Positions 11,208 through 22,798 of a stretch of 64,000 nucleotides of DNA are shown here, one piece after another. Within the stretch, counting starts at the first letter, position 1, and each line of letters opens with the position of its first letter. Position numbers and translations under genes: made by a program. The stretch lies in contig KQ964248.1 of assembly GCA_001566295.1 (NCBI GenBank), positions 1,178,001 through 1,242,000 of the forward strand. The letters run 5' to 3'. The notes beneath the pieces are model-generated. The model saw only the letters and a program-made list of their open reading frames with translations, made no database searches and was not told the DNA's origin. Source of the DNA: Microdochium bolleyi. Taxonomy: Eukaryota > Ascomycota > Sordariomycetes > Xylariales > Microdochiaceae.

Positions 11208-12047
11208 ATGTCGGACGAGCTCAAGGACGAGATTGAAGCCATAAACTCAATCTACGGCGACGGCTGTCTCGTCGTTTCACAAGATAGCCACCACGTCTAC
11301 ATCCTGACCCCTCCCGGCGAGGCTTCGTCCTTGCGCATCGAATTTCCCACGTCCTATCCCGAGGAGCCTCCAGCCGTCATCGGCACACACAGCGCCGGCG
11401 CCCAAGGCCGCAAAGGCGATGCAGCCCGTGAGCTGTCGCTCTTTCGCCAAGCCGTCGGGACTGTCTTCCAGCCCGGTGTTGTCTGCCTCTTTGACGCCAT
11501 TGAGGAGCTCAACAGGCTGCTAGAAGAGCTGGCACCTGCAGAGCCGGAACATGGGGGTGACAATTCGAAAGCCGTGGAAGCCTCAGACACGCAACACTAC
11601 CAGCTTGAAGCTGCAGAGCTATCAGAGCCACCGCCGTGGACCATCTCGGAGCCCGTGATCGAGCTCAAGTCCGTCTTCGTTGCGCGCTGTGCGAGGGTGT
11701 CGTCCACCGAGGAGGCAGCGTCCTATGTTCAGCACCTCTTGGCGAGCGACAAGAAGATCCGCTCGGCCACGCACAACATCACTGCCTGGCGCATCAAGGG
11801 CGACAAAGGCGCAACCTTTCAGGATTGCGACGACGATGGCGAAACGGCAGCAGGAGGCCGCCTACTGCATCTGATGCAGTTGATGGACCTGTGGGATGTC
11901 ATGGTAGTGGTCACGCGGTGGTACGGAGGGCACCATCTAGGCCCGAGGCGGTTCGCCCTCATCAACCAAGCAGCCCGCGATGCCTTCGTCAGGGCAGGGT
12001 TTGTGGATGAGAACAAAACGTCCACCAGGAAGGGTGCTAGCAAGTGA
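11208..12047 (+). CDS. YIH1: Yih1/IMPACT homologue (RWD plus UPF0029 domain)
   Basis: Yih1 competes with the kinase Gcn2 for Gcn1 and so dampens the eIF2-alpha amino-acid starvation response. This single-exon gene encodes 279 residues. The RWD domain occupies about residues 3-110: LKDEIEAINSIYGD, then the signature LRIEFPTSYPEEPPAV. The C-terminal ancient domain spans about 150-260: SVFVARCARVSSTEEA, ITAWRI, DCDDDGETAAGGRLLHLM and VVVTRWYGGHHLGPRRF, the last being the hallmark of the IMPACT/YigZ fold. The ATG at 11208 begins MSDELKDE, the usual N-terminus of this family. Length and domain order are normal. Function is from the family; nothing here shows regulation. Confidence 0.94.
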   Translation: MSDELKDEIEAINSIYGDGCLVVSQDSHHVYILTPPGEASSLRIEFPTSYPEEPPAVIGTHSAGAQGRKGDAARELSLFRQAVGTVFQPGVVCLFDAIEELNRLLEELAPAEPEHGGDNSKAVEASDTQHYQLEAAELSEPPPWTISEPVIELKSVFVARCARVSSTEEAASYVQHLLASDKKIRSATHNITAWRIKGDKGATFQDCDDDGETAAGGRLLHLMQLMDLWDVMVVVTRWYGGHHLGPRRFALINQAARDAFVRAGFVDENKTSTRKGASK

Positions 12048-12395
12048 AGCTCGAATTAGGCCCCGCCTGTGCGAGACACTGTGCTGAGCGTCTAGCCCTG
12101 GACACGTTGGGAGCGCCAGCTCCGACCCCACGTTTCTGCTTGGAGAAGGGCAAGCCTCGGTTCTCCACGCCGGCACCGCCAAGGACCCCGGGCGGGTATC
12201 CTGACCCGCGGGCCGTCGAAGAGCACCCTAGCTGTCAGATCATATCTCTCCTACTCGGGGCCAGCCCTTGAGGACGCAGCTCTGTTTGTATTCATTCAAA
12301 CATTTCCGGAAGTCAAATCGAACACCGCGTTCCCGCTCGACACCACACACACACACACACACACCGTTCCACAACCCTGTTGAGCAGCACTCGCA
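12048..12395. other. Intergenic region with a CA microsatellite
   Basis: About 350 bp between two tandem plus-strand genes. The only clear structure is the CA repeat listed separately, just upstream of the next start codon. Confidence 0.6.
12344..12364. repeat. (CA)n microsatellite
   Basis: An uninterrupted CA dinucleotide run of 21 bases, 31 bp before the start codon of the CoA-transferase gene, so probably in its 5' leader or core promoter. Confidence 0.95.
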
Positions 12396-13688
12396 ATGGT
12401 TGGAGAGGCACCATTAACGGGGATCAAGGTCCTCGAGTTTGCCGGCCTGGCTCCAGGTATGTCGGTTAAGATCACGGTATCAGTTTTCCACACTCGACCC
12501 TGACGATCCTGCTCTTGCGCCTCAGGTCCCTTCGCCGGCATCCTCCTGGCCGATGCCGGAGCCGACGTGCTGCGGATCGACCGAGCTGTGCCTGGAAAGA
12601 CACACACAGCCGGCAAGCAAGGTCCCCTCACGCCCGACATGTTGGCACGCTACAAGTCATCCATTGCCGTGGATCTCAAGTCCCCCTCTGGCATCGCCTT
12701 GATCAAACAGCTCGCCAAGGCGGCCGACGTCATCATCGACCCGTTCCGCCCCGGCGTGCTCGAGAAGCTCGGCCTGGGGCCTGACGTCCTCAGCGCGCTC
12801 AACCCGCGCATCATCTACGGCCGCATGACTGGCTTCCGCCGCGACGGCAAGTACGCCGCCATGGCGGGCCACGACATCAACTACCTCGCCGTCTCCGGCG
12901 CGCTGTCCCTCCTCGGCCGCGATGGCGAGAAGCCGCACCCGCCGTGGAACATCCTCGCCGACTTCGCAGGCGGCGGCGCCGTACTGTTCAAGGGCATCCT
13001 GCTGGCCGTCATCGCCAGGCAGCGCACCGGCCGCGGCCAGGTCGTCGAGGCCAACATGGTCGACGGCGCGGCATACCTCGCGAGCTTCCCGCGCATGGCC
13101 CTCAAGACACCCCTCGGCAACAACGGCCGCGGCAGGAACCAGCTCGACGGCGGCTGCCCTTTCTACGACACCTACGAGACAAAGGACGGCAAGTACATGT
13201 CCGTCGGCGCCCTCGAGCCGCAGTTCTACAGCATCCTCGTCGAGGGCCTCGGCCTGGCCTCGCAGCCCTGGGCCGCCGAGAGCCGCCGCAACGACCGCGC
13301 CACGTGGGCCGAGATGCAGCGCCAGTTCGAGGCCGCGTTCCGCTCCAAGACGCGCGCCGAGTGGGAGGCCGTCTTCGACGGCACCGACGCGTGCTGCACG
13401 CCAGTCCTCGAGTTCCCCGAGCTCGAGGCCGAGACGCGCCGCGAGGGCGACCAGCGGCCCATCGTCACGCTACGCGACACCCCGATGCTCGCGGTCGACC
13501 AGGGCGCCACGAGTCCCGCGGTGCAGGGCCAGGGTCCGGGTGTCGAGGGCGGCGGGTACGAAGGCACCCCGCTGGCCGCCGATGGCGGCGGGGAGGAGGC
13601 GCTGGGCCGGTGGTTTGGCTTGACAAGGGGGAAGGAGTATGACGTCGAGAAGGGGGGGCTGGTCTTGGAGACCAAGTCGAAGCTGTAG
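12396..13688 (+). CDS. Alpha-methylacyl-CoA racemase (family III CoA-transferase) with SKL tail
   Basis: Family III CoA-transferase fold enzyme, closest to alpha-methylacyl-CoA racemase, which epimerises 2-methylacyl-CoA esters before beta-oxidation of branched fatty acids. Two exons (12396-12456, 12526-13688) give 407 residues. The N-terminus reads GIKVLEFAGLAPGPFAGILLADAGADVLRIDR. The catalytic pair is intact: H136 in GHDINYLA and D166 in ILADFAGGG, 30 residues apart as in mycobacterial MCR, with the EPQFY motif downstream. The protein ends TKSKL-stop, a canonical peroxisomal targeting signal type 1, consistent with a role in peroxisomal beta-oxidation. Coding DNA is markedly GC-rich at third positions, which creates long false frames in it. 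A related CoA-transferase substrate cannot be excluded, but the active-site context favours racemase. Confidence 0.92.
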
Positions 13689-14399
13689 AGCAGCCGCGGG
13701 ATGAGCAGGGTGTATATATACACGCGTGTGGCTTGAGTACATATGCCATGTGCTCGAAAATCGAGATTAGCGGAAAAGGAGACTACCATCGGAATGATAT
13801 GCGGGCTCGTATGTGGCTTGTATGTGGCTCGTATGCGACGTTCCGAGAAATCGTCGCAAAGCGTGGAGAGCATGGAAGCTATTGATCATTGACAACAAGA
13901 TCCCAGTGGCCATGTGACTGAGGCTTAGCAAGCCGAAAGCAAAACATAAGAGGCTATGATCTAATCATTATGTATTCTGCAGAAAGATAAGGCGAAGCTC
14001 CTCGACCCGCGACCTTATCCTAGGCCCGGCCAGCACTACTTTACGTTACTCCATCCTCTTACGACTGCACGCGGTGCCGACGGTGCTTAGACCGGCTTCT
14101 GGGCGATCGAGTTGCGCCGTTCGTGGGTATTTCTTCTTGGGGTCAAGCATCCTTCATTTCCCACCGCTTGGGCTAAAGACTCTCTTCCAACTCATGTCGA
14201 TCACCCGATCCCAACCCTTTATATGACCATCACTGAGCCGCTCTATCGTTTTACCAATACTACCGTGGGTATCGTGCGAAAATAAACCTGGCCCAGCCAT
14301 ATGGTGTGTGGTGCGGTCTTGGCGTTGCGCTGTGCCATCGCGAGCATGGGCTGGCTCCCATGATGCCACAAGCTAAGCAGCACATGTTTTGAGTGCCGT
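13689..14399. other. Convergent 3' intergenic region with short tandem repeat
   Basis: This holds the 3' ends of the racemase and VPS1 genes. A small imperfect tandem repeat (units like GTATGTGGCTT) lies near 13808-13836. No gene was seen. Confidence 0.55.
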
Positions 14400-16819
14400 T
14401 TACTGGACCTGCGCGACGATCTCACTAGCCCTGCCGAGAGACTCAACCATCTGCTGGCACTCCTTCCGCCTCCGGATGGTGTAGTCGCTCTCCTTGAGGA
14501 GGTCGTCAAGAGTGTCGGACCGGTACATGTTTTCCAAGAGCTCACGTTGCATCTCATCCTTGGTGAATCTGCGGATATCGTTAGCCTTGCGGACACGGCA
14601 CTGTCAAGGTAATAAGAACTTACTGGACAAGGGTCAGCATGATGGCCTTGGGCACCATATCGATCATGGTGCGCCGGACGATGTTGAAGTAGGACTGGAT
14701 CAACAATTCTGGAAATATCTGTTAGTGGCCATAGCAGCGAATGTTCAGTGTGGGAGAAACATACTGATAACCTCAACCTCGATGTTCTCACGCTCCGACA
14801 GCGTACCAGAAGCCTTGAGTGTCGGAGGTGGGCCCTCCATGGCAGCGGCCTTCTTCTTGTTCTTGGCGGCGAAGAAGCTGCCAAAGAAACCAGCGTTGCT
14901 GTCGCCATCGAGAGTCGGGCTGACGGCGCGCTGTGGCGTCGCAGTGGCGGGAAGGGGCTTGCCGGTCTTAGGGTCGACCTGGACAGGCTTTGCACCACTG
15001 TGTCGCTCGTTGACCAGGGCCATAGCACGGTGGCCGTTCAGGAAATCGGGGTGACCCGTGTTGATGTAGCAGGCCTCCATGGCGACGAGGTCCTTGACGA
15101 GCTTGTTCGTGGGCTCCATCGCCTTCTTGAAGAAGGAGATGACAACGGCGTGGACTTTCTCCTTGAGCTGGGGATATCTCCGGTACAGCTGCTTCGACAA
15201 GAGCTGGGTCAAGATGCGCACGAGCTCATCGTAAACGAGCGAGACGCACTTGAGACTGGGGTCTTCAAGACGCTTGATCTGCTGCTTCACAATGAGCTCA
15301 AAGGCAGTGGTGCCAACAAACAGCGCCGGAGAAGAACCAGAAGAATTGTAGAGAATCGTGCGGATGTCGACGTCCTTGACCATGTCGAAGGGATCCACAG
15401 CCTTGACACCGTTCGAATAGAGCTCGTGGAACACGAAGCTGATACGCGCACCACCCGACAACTCAGTGCTCGAGAGCTCCGTGTTGTTGCCGTCGAGGAC
15501 TGTCCTCCACTCGTTGGTGAATTCGGTGATGATGTTGAGGACGATGTTGCCGTTGTTACCAAGCATGGACGGTCCCAGGCTCTCGAGTTCGGCAGCGTAC
15601 TTTTGCAGAGAGCTGGAGATACGGGCCTTGATGTCGGGAAGGGTCTGCTTGATGTGCATCATCAAGATCAGGTTCAGCTTCTTGGCCAGATATGGTGTAC
15701 CACAGTATGAGCTCTTGTTGCGGTATGACTTGTGGTTCTCGAAAAAGGCCCGCTCGGCTTCGAGAGAGGCGTTGATCGGCTTCTTATTGTCGATATCACG
15801 CTGGCCTCTGTTGACGACGGGGACGTATCCGAGGCGGAGAGGGATGATGCGCCCAGCAAGAATGTCGACAACGTCGGTGCCCTCGTCCATCAGATCGACC
15901 TTGGTCAGAACACCGATCGTTCTCTGTCCCTCTGGGTCGACCTCGCGGGCCAGCTGCAGGCCATCCGAGTTGGCAAGATCGATGTTGGCAGCGGTGACAG
16001 CAAGGATGATCGCGTTCGACTTCTGGATGTACTTCATGACCATGTCGCGGATCTGCCGCTCGATATCGCGGGGCTGGTCGCCGACGGGGACCCTTGTCAA
16101 GCCGGGCAGATCGACCAGAGTGAGGGTCAGGACGTTGGGTGAGTATACACGCAGGTTGATCGGGGCCGGGGAGATGCCGGCATTCTTTCCAACCTTCGCC
16201 TCGGTCTCGCGGCTGATCTCTTCACGGATCTTGTTGAAATCGTAGAACTTCTGGCCTGGGATGTGAAGGAACTCGCCCCACTCATCGACGTTGGCGGCCT
16301 TATCTGTCGACTTCTCGACGTCCTCGTTGACCCCGTTCGACTGGCCAGCGGGGCGGTTGATGAGCTGGAGGAGGAGGGGCCGCCGTGTTACGATGCCGGA
16401 ACCACGAGGAAGGCTAGGGTTGAGTTGGGACAGGGTCAGTCGTGGGCATCACTCAGGAGGAGTCGCAGCGCCCATCGCAGGCATGCCGCTATGGTTGGTG
16501 GTACGTACAAGTCTCGACCGACAATGTTCTCGAGTACTGAACTCTTACCGCTAGATTGGGAACCGACCACGACAATCTGGGGCAGGTCGATGGGGTTGTT
16601 GACTCCGACTGTGGTGAAGACATCTTGTAGCTTGTTGACGGTCCTGGAGAGCGCAGTGTATGTTAGCTGGGCTGGACTGGTTCTGGCGGTCGAGCAGCGG
16701 AGTGGACCGTGATGTCAGGGGCGGCGGTGGGATGGAGGAGGGCCGGGTGGCGGGCTGGTTGTTTACTTGATGAGGGCCGGGTCGGAGATGCCTCCCGTGT
16801 TGGCGAGGGGGTCGCTCAT
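14400..16819 (-). CDS. VPS1: Dynamin-related GTPase Vps1
   Basis: Large GTPase that drives membrane fission in vacuolar protein sorting, endosome/Golgi traffic and peroxisome division. Five exons on the complement (16767-16819, 16509-16643, 14765-16413, 14624-14708, 14400-14568) give 696 residues, the expected length. The G1 loop GSQSSGKSS falls near residues 43-51 across the second exon. The third exon holds GRDFLPRGSGIVTRRP (switch I), DLPG (G3), and TKVD (G4). Middle and stalk regions are normal, and the C-terminal GED ends KESDYTIRRRKECQQMVESL and EIVAQVQ. The variable B-insert region is Pro/Lys-rich (KPVQVDPKTGKPLP), followed by GFFGSFFAAKNKKKAAAMEGPP. The last introns were placed by the conserved KLLIQSYFNIVRRTMIDMVPKAI segment. 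There is no PH domain, as expected for Vps1. Confidence 0.96.
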
Positions 16820-17994
16820 GATGGTGCTGCTGGCTGGCGCCTCTGGTATGCGTGGCTCGGTGCGCGATGTGAGTTGGGTGGTTATGTGGTTCTGTTGTGA
16901 GGATGTGTCGCCAGATGCCGGCTCGAGAAGTTGCGGGAGTGATGCTCAGGTTGGCTGGCCCAGGGGTGCGACAACTGGCGGGCAAGTACTGGCGGAGATG
17001 TGGGGTGGGAGCGGACAAGGGGCGGGCCAGCGAGCTGGTCGTTGGGCTGATACAACGTGTGGAGAGGCAACGAGCTGATGGTATGAACGAAAGAAAGGAA
17101 GGAAAGATTGACGGCAAGCTTCGTCTGCGATGCCGGTAATGGAGAGCGTGTTGTCTGGTGTCACGCAGGTCTACACAGTCTGGCAAGAGGTCATGCGGGT
17201 GACCTCATGTGTCAAACTGGAGCGCATCCGCCGCCAGTCTTGAATTATTTCAAGCTGCGGCGGCCCTCCGCAGCCCAAAGGCCAGCAGCCGATCCCGAAC
17301 CAGGACCAGGCCCAGGCAGCCAGCCCTGGGCCGCTCACAATGTCCGCCCCACCCTGGGTCTCGCCGCTTCTTGACACCGCAGCCTAATTCACACCTCGCC
17401 TACGCGTAGTATCGTAGCGGGAGCCCTCCCGAGCTCATCCCTCCGAGGGATCCAGCATGAGTGCAAGACAGCTGCCTGCAGAGACCAGACCACAGCCCTG
17501 GCTCGCGACTATTCAAGCTGGCAAGACCTGCCCAGGTGGTACTTAAGTCGCTGCCTGACCACGCCGCGCGTACCCGGGTCCCACAAAAGCGAACAAGCAC
17601 CATCCATCGCTATCAGTGTCACACTTCAGCCTCATCTGCCATTGTCTACCACTCTAGAGCCGCCATGCTATGACTAGGATGTCTGTACGGATTTCCGTGT
17701 TTCTACTGTCCTGCGTAGCCACGCTGCCTATGCTGTGCCGTACTCATGCTGGACGGGCATGCGCATGAGGTCGAGCCCGACAAGAAAATGATACTACCAA
17801 AATAAACCCCGTCCAACGCTGAATCGGGTGGCAAACCATTCGTGGAATCTTGACATGATCGCCCCCCAGCATGCGCAAAGCACGACCATGAGCCCTGCGC
17901 CAGCCCCAAGAAGCTGATATAAGACGACCGGTTTCCCCAGGCATCATGAGTAGACAGTACCCACAGGCAAGGGGAACAATCTGGACGGCAGTTC
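16820..17994. other. Intergenic region containing VPS1 promoter
   Basis: About 1.2 kb between the VPS1 start and the 3' end of the GID7 homologue, both on the minus strand. It should contain the VPS1 promoter and leader and the GID7 terminator. Both strands show only short unconvincing frames. Confidence 0.55.
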
Positions 17995-20646
17995 CTAAGA
18001 GCCATTGAAGCTGTTTCCCGTCTCTGTCTGCCGGTGTTGGAAGTCGGCCCTCGTCTTGAGGAAGCTGCTATTTGACCAGATCTTGACCTTGCCATCATCG
18101 CCACATGATGCAAACAGGCAGGGGTCTGTGGGGCTCCACGATACTGAGTTGCATCGCGGCGTGTGCCCGCTGAGCTTCTCGACAGCCTCCTCGCTCGCTT
18201 TGTGCCAGATGTATACACAGCCATCTACGGGCGGGCTTGTTAGCACCATCCATGAAACTTATCGGAAGCAAGCAGCCATGGGCTGCGTGACGTACCTTCA
18301 CTACCGCCGATAACGTAGCTTTCGTTGGCGCCCCCAAAGTCGTTCCTGATCATGTAGTCGCCTCCGCCATGGCCAGTGTACTTTTGGACAGTCTCACGCC
18401 GTATGAGGTCGATCAGCTGAGCTACTCCGTTGTTATGGTTGACTAGCAAGTGGCGACAGTCCTGGCTGATGTTGACCGAAGCAAGCCGAACTTGTAGATC
18501 CATCTCGTACTCGAGCTCGCGCGTATGCAGGTTGAATGCCTGGATGTGGCTGGTGTCGTCCATGGCCACAAGCCATCGCCCGTCCCGCGACATGGCAAGA
18601 TCTTCAACGCGGCGCTGGCTGGGCCAATCGAAGATCTTGCCCATGGACAGGTCCCATTGCACCAGACTGCGAGTCTTGTCCAATGATCCCGTGATAAAGC
18701 TCTGGTTGTCGGCGGCCCAGACGGTGCTGCATACTGGCTCTTGAAACCGCTCAGACGTCTTAAGACATAAGCCAGTCTGAAACCGTTGTGTTAGCTGCAG
18801 CACGGCAAAGCAGAGTGCGCATGGCGACCAGACTTACGTTTGTGTCCCATAAGCGAGCATACCGATCTTGACAGCAGGTTACGATTAATGAGTCGTCCCA
18901 ACTCCACGCCACATTACCGACACCATCGCCATGGCCACCAAGCACATGCAGTTGCTTGAAAGATGGCACCTCCCAGAGTATGACCTTCTTATCGCTGCCA
19001 CAGGTTGCTAGCCGTGTCCCGTCATGAGAGAAGACGACCTGCCAAACCTCCCCATCATGCTCGTCTAACTCAGCCACGTTCTCCGTAGGAAAGTCCCGGC
19101 GGTCACACCGATGATCGGAGTACAGCGAGGTGCTGGGATTCGAGTGCCACACGCATGAGCCTACTTGGCTGGCCTTGACCTGGTGTAATAATATGGCGAG
19201 TCTGTGCTCCGGAAGCATCACAGAAGGAGAAATGCACTCTAACATCAGGTCAGTAGCACAACTTATAGTCGGTATCGAGGCCAAGAACTCACTCGACAAT
19301 TCGGACAGGAGCACGTGACGGGATTTGCCACCAGCGCCGTCCCAGTCAGCTTTTGTTCGAACTTCAGCTGCAGTCTGGCACATGAGCAGCCCAGACAGGA
19401 AATGGAGCTTGCCACTATCATGGTACAAGGGTGTTAGTTCTGTTCGGAGTGTCGCAACTGCTTTAGCCGTGTCTCTCCTTTCGAGCTGTTCGAGGTACTT
19501 CTGCTGCCGTATCCAGAAGCGCATTGTGTTTCTGTCAGCTCCTGCCGCCAACACAAGCCCATTCCCCGTGTCGCCTGGCCGCTCGCCGGCTATGGCTGCT
19601 CCGTGTAATATCTCTTGCGCTGTGGCCCATTCCCCTTCAAGAACAGCATTCCTGAAGCTGGCGACGGCAGAACTCTCGAGTTCGAATCCACTGTCACGAC
19701 TGACGCTCTCCGCTGCCGACTGATAACCCATGTCTGCAAGGGCTTGGATCAATAGACGAGTCACTTCTTCACTGTCGTGGCCGAAGTACGACTTGGGCGC
19801 TGACCGCCGGTGGGAATACCCGTTTGTCGAATTGGACACCATTTTGTAGCTTCCATTTGACTCTCGCCGTGGCTGAGGGTTGCCATTTGCGAAGGATCGG
19901 CTCGTGCCGTTCGCGGTGGCTGCTGCCTTATCGCCCACGGGCATTGTTGCGTTGGTCCGTCTGCGCTTGCAGGGTGTTCGAGTAGAGGAGTCCGGCTGAG
20001 GAGAGGGGTCTCCGGCAGGCTGAGCTGCAGAGCCTACGACGCCAGCGTGATCACTCTGGCTCGAGGCACGCCGCCGCCTTCCCAAGACCGAGCTCGATAG
20101 GCGACTCTGATGTAGACCGTCGGTCGAGACGCGTGGCACGCCAGTACTGCTGTGATCGAGGCCGCCAGGTTCCGTCCCGGTGAGGAGGGGTTGGCTCGAA
20201 GCCGACCGAGTGGAGGGGGAGGCAGGGCTGCCGACGTCTTCGGGGCCAAATATGGTCGGGTTCGAGGCTTGTGACGCGAGCGATGGTGTAGCTGACTGGT
20301 CGGAGGAAAGAGCGGACAGGTCGGTGGCAGCAGGCAGTAGATGGCGTTGGTCTGCCACTTCGACTGGAACGCGGGAAGTCGGGGTCCCGCGGCGTCGAGG
20401 GGAGGAACAAATGGCGAGCTCCGACTCGGATGTTGGGTCAAGGGGGGAAGAAACGGTTGTTGCTGACTCGGAGCACTGCCGTCTCGGAAGAGAGCCACCT
20501 GGCGATGCAGTAGAGCAGACGGGAAGCGTCGCAACAAGAGGTGGTTTGCCGGTGTGCGGTCGGGCTTCGTCGGAGTGGATAGGGACGAGGGCGGTTCTCG
20601 AGGTCGAGGTCGGGCTTGTCACGGCAGTGACCTCATGTGGTTTGGC
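17995..20646 (-). CDS. GID7: Gid7/WDR26 homologue of the GID/CTLH ubiquitin ligase (5' end uncertain)
   Basis: WD40 subunit of the GID/CTLH E3 ligase, which in yeast degrades gluconeogenic enzymes when glucose returns. Exons on the complement are 19293-20646, 18838-19238, 18296-18776 and 17995-18224. The LisH-CTLH part is clear (TRLLIQALADMGYQSAAESVS, then FRNAVLEGEWATAQEIL). The LSKCISPSVMLPEHRLA block and about six WD repeats follow (GEVWQVVFSHDGTRLATCGSDK is the first). The intron 19239-19292 is 54 nt, keeps the frame if retained, and has gtgagt, ctgac and tag signals; removing it restores the family sequence. The N-terminal Ser/Pro-rich extension stays open to an in-frame stop at 20647-20649 but has no ATG before residue 235, so either an upstream exon joins near 20646 or translation starts at the ATG at 19944 (587 residues). 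Confidence 0.9.
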
Positions 20647-22183
20647 CTAAGGACCGAGTACTGTTGACGTTGACGGGCAGAGGGCCGGGTGCAGTGACGG
20701 CTTTAGGCTCGGCGGCGGCGGCGCCTGGGGCTTCGATTTGAGTTGGAGCAGGCGCAGATGACGAGCTAGCATGAATCTGACCCGATGTGCAGTACGCGGA
20801 GGCAGGTGAGGCGCTGTCGGGTGACAAATTGACCGAAATCTTTTCAGGAGCAGGATAGTCGCGGAGTGAAGCTGGAGAAAGGAACGACGAGCTTGGGGAA
20901 CCTGGCAAACGTTGGCCTTGTCCAACGCATCATGGCCGACGAGGATCCGGGACAGGACAGGGCAGGGGCCAAGCTTGGAGCGAGGCCGGCGGTTGCGGAG
21001 ACAGGCAGTACGTGACCAGAGGGTCCACTGCAGTGCAGATGCCTCCATCAAGCTTGCTTCACTCGACCTGGCAAGCACACTCAGTCTCTTGTGAGCACGC
21101 ATGATGCACGGACACCTAGATGACAGGACAGTCAACTCAAAGCTCCAGCAGAGAATCTGACGACAAGATGATGCAGGCCACGACGCCGTGACACAGTCTG
21201 CATGTCTGCATGTCTCTGGCCTTGCTGCTCAACCTCGTCCCAACCTCACCTGGGCAGAGGCGGCTAGAGAAGCCCCCCCCTTCGGGGCTACATGCACAGC
21301 AACCTGGACAATGCAGCCTGCAGCAGGCGCATCACGTCAGGGCCCAGGGTTTATGCCCGGCCATGCACGCCTGCACGGCGGGAGGGCGATAAGGAGTAGC
21401 GGCCTGCATGGCGCCATGGCTCAGCAGGTCTCGTGATTCCAGAGGTCTGACGGCGCCCGTCACTCAGGCTCAGCCAGACGAGCCACGCCAGAGACACTGA
21501 TCTGTCCCTGGACCAGTCGCCCCACGCAAAGGAAAGCTGCTTACAACCACGGAGTAATCGTGCACCTACTGGAACATACAGTGTCGGTGTCGCAAGTGCC
21601 CGGATACGAAACAGTCGGCATGGACCCTGCTGGAGAGACCAAGTTGCCTTGTGTAGGGTACGCTAGCGCATGCTGGGCGTCGTTCACTGGAACCGCATTC
21701 GCACTCGGCGTCGGCGGGTGCAGGCTCGCAATCGTCTGGATCGCGCCTGCCAACTGGGTCCCCAAACTCGGGTCTCCACGCTAGCTTGATCCAGAGAGCC
21801 TTCTAAGCGCAGCCCATCGTCAAGCTCCCCAAGCTCCCAGTGTGCGTTGTGGCAGCGCTGTGCTGACACTCATCTCAGCTGCCACGGAACATAAAATGCC
21901 GCGGTCTCCTGCTCACGAGAACACGACAAGCATATAGTGCCTGATATTATCGCCTATTACCTTCAACAGCTACGTTGTCAAGACTCAAGCAACCTTGGAA
22001 TACCTGCCTCAAATATCCACAAGCACCGAGACCCGCGTTGATGCTGAATCCACCTTGGCCTTGCCCAGATCTTGACAGCAAGGGTTCTGTCTTCTGTCTC
22101 CTTGGCTCCAACCCGCCCGACTGCCAATCTGTCGAGATACCGCCGGCAAATCAAGAGTCGGTCCAGGCTGAAGAGCCATCACA
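20647..22183. promoter_or_regulatory. Divergent intergenic region, GID7 and membrane-protein promoters
   Basis: About 1.5 kb between divergent genes. It probably contains the missing first exon or leader of the GID7 homologue (20650-20950 is open on the minus strand and Ser/Pro/Ala-coding). The rest, from about 21150 to 22150, shows no convincing gene. Confidence 0.45.
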
Positions 22184-22798
22184 ATGTCACGGCTGTTTCC
22201 CCATCCGGCGTATGCGGAGGACCAGCCTTACGCCAAGACGATCCTCACGACCCACGTCCTCACCCGCGGCGTTACCACCGGCGCAGTCATCGGCGGCGTC
22301 CTCTTCGGCGGCCGGGCCCTCACGGCACGGATGAGGTCGTCGCCCAAGCCGACAGCTGCTCTGCCCATCAACTCACCAACCGCTGCACCTTTCATGCGCC
22401 AGTTCCTCCGCTCCATCGGCATCTCCACTGTCTGGACCCTGGCCGTCGTCGGGGTGGGGATGGTCGGCCGCATGTGGGGCCGCGAGGCCATCGAGTGGAA
22501 GGATCGCAGCTGGCGGCTGCTCGAGAGCAAGGGCCAGCTCGAGGTCGACGACTGGACGTACGCCGGTATGGCCGTTGGGCTGGCGGCTTCGGCCGTCGCG
22601 CTGAGGAGGGGAAGAATGCCACCGCAAGTAATCGCTGCGGGCGAGAATGGCGTGCCAGCAGCTCACCTGGCGGGGAACAGTGGTGGCGTGCAATTCGCAG
22701 AGGCCCTGGGCACCGTGAGCCTGGGCAGCTTTGCTGGGATGCTGGGATACATGGGCTGGCGGTACGGCTTACATGGTGGCAAGTTTCCGTCAGCCTGA
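22184..22798 (+). CDS. Small multi-pass membrane protein, uncharacterised (possibly DUF1757 family)
   Basis: A single-exon 204-residue protein. Hydrophobic segments are visible near residues 28-45 (VTTGAVIGGVLFGG), 75-95 (GISTVWTLAVVGVGMVG), 125-137 (YAGMAVGLAASAVAL) and 180-195 (LGSFAGMLGYMGW), so three or four membrane spans are likely. The Gly-rich spans resemble those of small mitochondrial inner-membrane proteins. I associate it only tentatively with a conserved fungal family of unknown function (DUF1757). The N-terminus (MSRLFPHPAYAEDQPYAKT) lacks a clear cleavable presequence. The start is the first ATG of the frame, with a favourable ACAATG context. It diverges from GID7 and is followed 270 bp later by the convergent acetoacetyl-CoA synthetase gene. 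Confidence 0.75.
   Translation: MSRLFPHPAYAEDQPYAKTILTTHVLTRGVTTGAVIGGVLFGGRALTARMRSSPKPTAALPINSPTAAPFMRQFLRSIGISTVWTLAVVGVGMVGRMWGREAIEWKDRSWRLLESKGQLEVDDWTYAGMAVGLAASAVALRRGRMPPQVIAAGENGVPAAHLAGNSGGVQFAEALGTVSLGSFAGMLGYMGWRYGLHGGKFPSA

Noticed and set aside
12922..13642. Plus-strand frames of about 230 codons inside the racemase gene
   Set aside because: Both alternative frames overlap the racemase exon and are Arg/Ala/Pro/Ser-rich, as expected from strong third-position GC bias.
14748..15710. Plus-strand frame of 320 codons
   Set aside because: It is antisense to VPS1 exon 3, which encodes a clear dynamin; the composition is that of a shadow frame.
20647..21135. Minus-strand frame of 162 codons upstream of GID7
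   Set aside because: It does not join GID7 in phase by any good splice site and lacks domain features; it may be leader sequence.
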